The position numbers and the translations under genes are program-made. This document shows, piece after piece, positions 61,605-64,000 of a stretch of DNA of 64,000 nucleotides (within the stretch, counting starts at the first letter, position 1; each line of letters starts with the position of its first letter). Under the pieces are notes generated by a model. The model saw nothing but the letters and a program-made list of their open reading frames with translations. It was not told the DNA's origin and did not search any database. Source of the DNA: Flexifilum sp963727545 (GTDB lineage: Bacteria > Chloroflexota > Anaerolineae > Aggregatilineales > Phototrophicaceae). The DNA is taken from contig CAVSGS010000021.1 of the NCBI GenBank assembly GCA_963727545.1, forward strand, positions 54,701 to 118,700, in the 5' to 3' direction.

Positions 61605-61880
61605 TGGTTTTCCTTTGCGACGATGAAAGCAGATAGCGATGTCCGGCGCATTGTAGCGAATCCACGCGGAAAACGCCGTAGAACGGAGCGTGAAGCATCA
61701 CGTACCAAATGATTTGTCGTTTTGTCTTTGCGTCTTTCCGTCTTCGCGCCTTTGCGTTGAATCTTTTTCTTGAAGTGCTTAGCAGTGCGAAGCAGACGAA
61801 CAATTGCCATTTACCCCGCAGAAACGGTAACATTTCGGCACGTTCGTAAAAACAAATCAGGGTGATCTAGGGAGTCGGGT
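61605..61880. other. intergenic region with CTTTGCGTC-type repeat
   Basis: 276 bp between divergent genes. 61725-61765 (TTTGCGTCTTTCCGTCTTCG... ending CTTTGCGTTGAATCTTT) is a near copy of 60415-60460 (TTTGCGTCTTTCCCTTTCC... ending TTTGCGTTAAATCTTTT). The two copies flank the P1 peptidase gene. No gene seen. Confidence 0.55.
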
Positions 61881-63330
61881 ATGGTCAAGTTATTGAAAAA
61901 CTACATCGGCGGTGAGTGGGTTGCATCGGGCGCGAGCGAGAATATGCCCGTGATCAACCCGGCGACCTGCGAAGTGCTGGCGAACGTCCCCGACGGGACG
62001 CGCGCCGACGTGGACGCGGCGGTCAAAGCCGCAGCCGAAGCCTTCCCCGAATGGCGCAGCACGCCGGTGCTCAGCCGCGCGCAGTACATGTATCGCTTCA
62101 AGCAGGCGCTTGAGGAGCGGTTCGAGGAACTGGCGGAGATCGTCGTCAAGGAAAACGGCAAGACCCGCGACGAAGCGCGCGGCGAGGTGCGGCGCGGCAT
62201 CGAGAGCGTCGATTTCGCCGTCAGCGTGCCCTCGCTGATGCGCGGCTACAAGGTCGAGGACATCAGCAGCGGCATCGACGAGACGGCGGAACGCCAGCCG
62301 ATCGGCGTGTTCGCGGCGATCACGCCCTTCAACTTCCCCAGCATGGTGCCGCTCTGGTTCCTGCCGACGGCAATCACCACCGGCAACACCTTCATCGTCA
62401 AGCCGTCGCCGCAGACGCCGATCAGCATGGACATCCTGTTCGAGATCCTCGACGAACTCGACCTGCCCGAAGGCGTGGTCAACCTCGTGCACGGCGGCAA
62501 GGAAGCGTCGATTGCCGTGATGGAGCATCCCGGCATCGCGGGCGTGTCGTTCGTCGGATCGACGCCGGTCGCCAAGATCGTCTACGAGACCTGCGCCAAG
62601 CACGGCAAGCGCGTTCAGGCGCAGGGCGGCGCGAAGAACTACATCGCCGTCATGCCCGACGCGGACATGGCTGCCAGCGTCGCCAACATCATGGGATCGG
62701 CTTATGGCTGCGCCGGTCAGCGCTGCCTCGCCGGATCGGTGGTCGTGGCGGTCGGCGATGCTTACGAGCCGCTCAAAGCCGAGCTGCTCAAGCGGGCGGC
62801 GACGCTGCGCGTCGGCAACGGCTTGGACGAAACGACCCAGATGGGGACGGTGATCTCGGCGCAGTCGCGCGAGCGGATCGAGCAGATGATTCAGGCGGGC
62901 ATCGACGACGGCGCGCAGATCGTGCTCGACGGGCGCGGCTGGAAGGTCGAAGGTCTGCGACGGCTCGTTCGTCGGTCCGACGATCCTCGACGGCGTGACC
63001 TCGGACATGTCGGTCGCCAAAGACGAAATCTTCGGACCCGTGCTCTCGATCATGCACGTGCCGGACTTCGACAGCGCGGTCGAGGCGATCAACGCCAGTC
63101 ACTACGGCAACGCCGCCAGCCTGTTCACCAGCAGCGGTAAAGACGCCCGCGAGTTCAAGTATCGCGTGCGCGCCGGGAACATCGGCATCAACATCGGCGT
63201 GGCGGCGGCGTCGGCATCCTTCCCCTTCGGCGGGCAGAAGGACTCGTTCTTTGGCGATCTGCACGGGCAGGGACTCGACGGCATCGAGTTCTACACCGAC
63301 AAGAAGATTCTGATCGAGCGCTGGCTCTAG
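61881..63330 (+). CDS. mmsA: methylmalonate-semialdehyde dehydrogenase (acylating) (one frameshift)
   Basis: An aldehyde-dehydrogenase-fold enzyme oxidising methylmalonate/malonate semialdehyde to propionyl-/acetyl-CoA in valine and inositol catabolism. Diagnostic features are ITPFNFPSMVPLWFLPTAI, GVSFVGSTPVAKIVYE and the active-site YGCAGQRCLAGS, typical of MmsA rather than general ALDHs. The C-terminus FPFGGQKDSFFGDLHGQG also fits. One extra base near 62954 splits the frame; the second frame starts GSFVGPTILDGVTSDMSVAKDE. Corrected length is about 482 residues, normal for the family. Confidence 0.9.
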
Positions 63331-63346
63331 GCTGCGTGACAATGTT

Positions 63347-63374
63347 GTAGGGGCGTAATATATTACGCCCCTAC
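63347..63374. repeat. REP-like palindrome (core GTAATATATTAC)
   Basis: A 28 bp perfect palindrome after mmsA. Confidence 0.9.
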
Positions 63375-63386
63375 GGACACCACCTT

Positions 63387-63804
63387 ATGATCACTTACAC
63401 CGATTCCCTCACCAACATCACCGCCGATCACCTGCGCGGCGAGCTTCTTTGCCGGCTGGTCGCGCAAGCTGACGCCGGAGACCCACCTGCGCACGCTGAT
63501 CGGCTGCGATGGCGTCGTGCTGGCGCATTGATGACGCGACCGGCAACGTTGTCGGCTACGTCACCATGATCAGCGACGGCGTGCTCTCGGCGTTCATCCC
63601 CAACATCGAGGTGCTGAAAGCTTATCAGGGACAGGGTATCGGCACGGAGTTGATGCGCCGCATGTTCGAGAAGCTGAAGGCGATCCCCAACATCGACCTG
63701 ATGTGCGACCCCGACGTCCAGCCCTTCTACGCCCGCTTGGGGATGCAGCCGCTCGGCGGCATGGCGATCCGCAAAATGGACGTGGACATCAACGAGATCA
63801 ATGA
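63387..63804 (+). CDS. GNAT acetyltransferase (two frameshifts)
   Basis: MITYTDSLTNITADHLRGE, then after a shift near 63445 GEFFAGWSRKLTPETHLRTL, IGCDGVVLAIDDATG, and after a shift near 63525 NVVGYVTMISDGVLSAFIPN, IEVLKAYQGQGIGTELMRRM (acetyl-CoA loop) and P-F-Y-A-R-L-G-M-Q-P-L. Both breaks are single extra bases. The C-terminal end is uncertain because the frame runs into the next gene. Confidence 0.75.
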
Positions 63805-64000
63805 GCAGCATCGTCCTGATCGGACCGGGCGGCACCGGAAATCGACGCTGGCAAAGCTGCTCGCCGAGGCGCTCGCTTACGAATCGCTCGAACTCGACAA
63901 GGATCGCTGGAGCTATTACGACGAACTCGGCTACGACCGCGAACGGGCGCAGCGCATTCGTCAAGAACAAGGTTTCCCTGCCGTCGCCGCTTACTGGCAG
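63801..64000 (+). CDS. P-loop kinase/ATPase, N-terminal fragment cut by window end (one frameshift)
   Basis: ATG 63801 begins MSSIVLIGPGGTGKSTLAKL once one missing A near 63840 is restored (the Walker A reads G-P-G-G-T-G-K-S-T). It continues LAEALAYESLELDKDRWSYY with D-x-D-R-W typical of shikimate-kinase or nucleotide-kinase-like proteins. Substrate not assignable from the fragment. Confidence 0.65.
   Translation, partial: MSSIVLIGPGGTGNRRWQSCSPRRSLTNRSNSTRIAGAITTNSATTANGRSAFVKNKVSLPSPLTG

Noticed and set aside
1147..63374. REP palindromes as a CRISPR array
   Set aside because: Copies are kilobases apart with no regular spacers and no cas genes; they are dispersed REPs.

Overview
The window is GC-rich bacterial chromosome with densely packed genes on both strands. 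I infer a Chloroflexota (Anaerolineae-like) genome. The inference rests on the gene repertoire: many secreted Ala/Pro/Thr-rich proteins without outer-membrane machinery, a Flp-type pilin, an FGE-like secreted protein, and P1/S58 peptidases. It also rests on the abundance of GTAG-type REP palindromes with a matching RAYT gene. No rRNA, tRNA, CRISPR array, plasmid or prophage module was found. At least nine otherwise conserved genes carry single-base frameshifts, mostly one extra base, which suggests residual indels in an assembly rather than true decay.

Layout. 0-3.1 kb: two convergent secreted proteins of unknown role. 3-6 kb: a leader peptide plus terminator ahead of a tandem SWIM zinc protein, then oppD/oppF-type peptide ABC ATPases. 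6-12 kb (minus strand): hypothetical gene, recN, zinc-ribbon membrane protein, NAD kinase, CNNM/CorC-type CBS protein. 12-16.6 kb (mostly plus): GNAT, VOC protein, aldo/keto reductase, DUF3298-like secreted protein, P1 peptidase, ABM monooxygenase. 16.6-20.5 kb (minus): a secreted repeat protein built of about 14 Gly-Asp-rich 21-residue repeats, and a secreted PPC-domain metalloprotease. 20.5-23.6 kb (plus): ferritin-like/VIT iron transporter, SnoaL-like protein, Maf, GNAT. 23.9-26.9 kb (minus): coiled-coil membrane protein, PspA, hybrid REC-histidine kinase. 27-30 kb (plus): gatA, then a Dam-type adenine methylase overlapping by one base a PD-(D/E)XK-like nuclease candidate. 30-36 kb (minus): secreted protein, TIR-TPR protein, and an ABC ATPase-HEAT-FtsX permease operon. 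36-39.5 kb (plus): frameshifted agmatine deiminase, beta-lactamase-fold hydrolase and a membrane protein. 39.4-44.4 kb (minus): PHP protein, metal-ligand-poor M24 protein, a RAYT transposase containing a REP, and two paralogous secreted proteins.

44.6-49.7 kb (minus) is the most interesting segment: a six-gene cluster of E2-like protein, JAMM protease fused to an RWD/E2-like domain, E1/ThiF-like adenylyltransferase, a 119-residue mostly disordered protein, an extended PIMT-like methyltransferase and a PfkB kinase. The first two genes lie 6 bp apart and the last four overlap. This is a ubiquitin-like conjugation toolkit with no recognisable ubiquitin-fold protein beside it.

49.9-64 kb: GNAT proteins, a small protein plus ArsR-like regulator, DoxX behind a cluster of dyad-symmetry sites, FGE-like protein, Flp pilin, second CNNM protein, a two-component system, a VapBC-like pair whose antitoxin frame contains an in-frame stop, a second P1 peptidase (three frameshifts), methylmalonate-semialdehyde dehydrogenase (one frameshift), a frameshifted GNAT and the start of a P-loop kinase cut by the window end.

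Two dispersed repeat families punctuate the intergenic spaces. One is a 28-29 bp palindrome with fixed GTAGGGGC/GCCCCTAC outer arms and a variable but self-complementary core. The other is an element with CTCACCCC flanks and a CCCTCTCC/GGAGAGGG stem.
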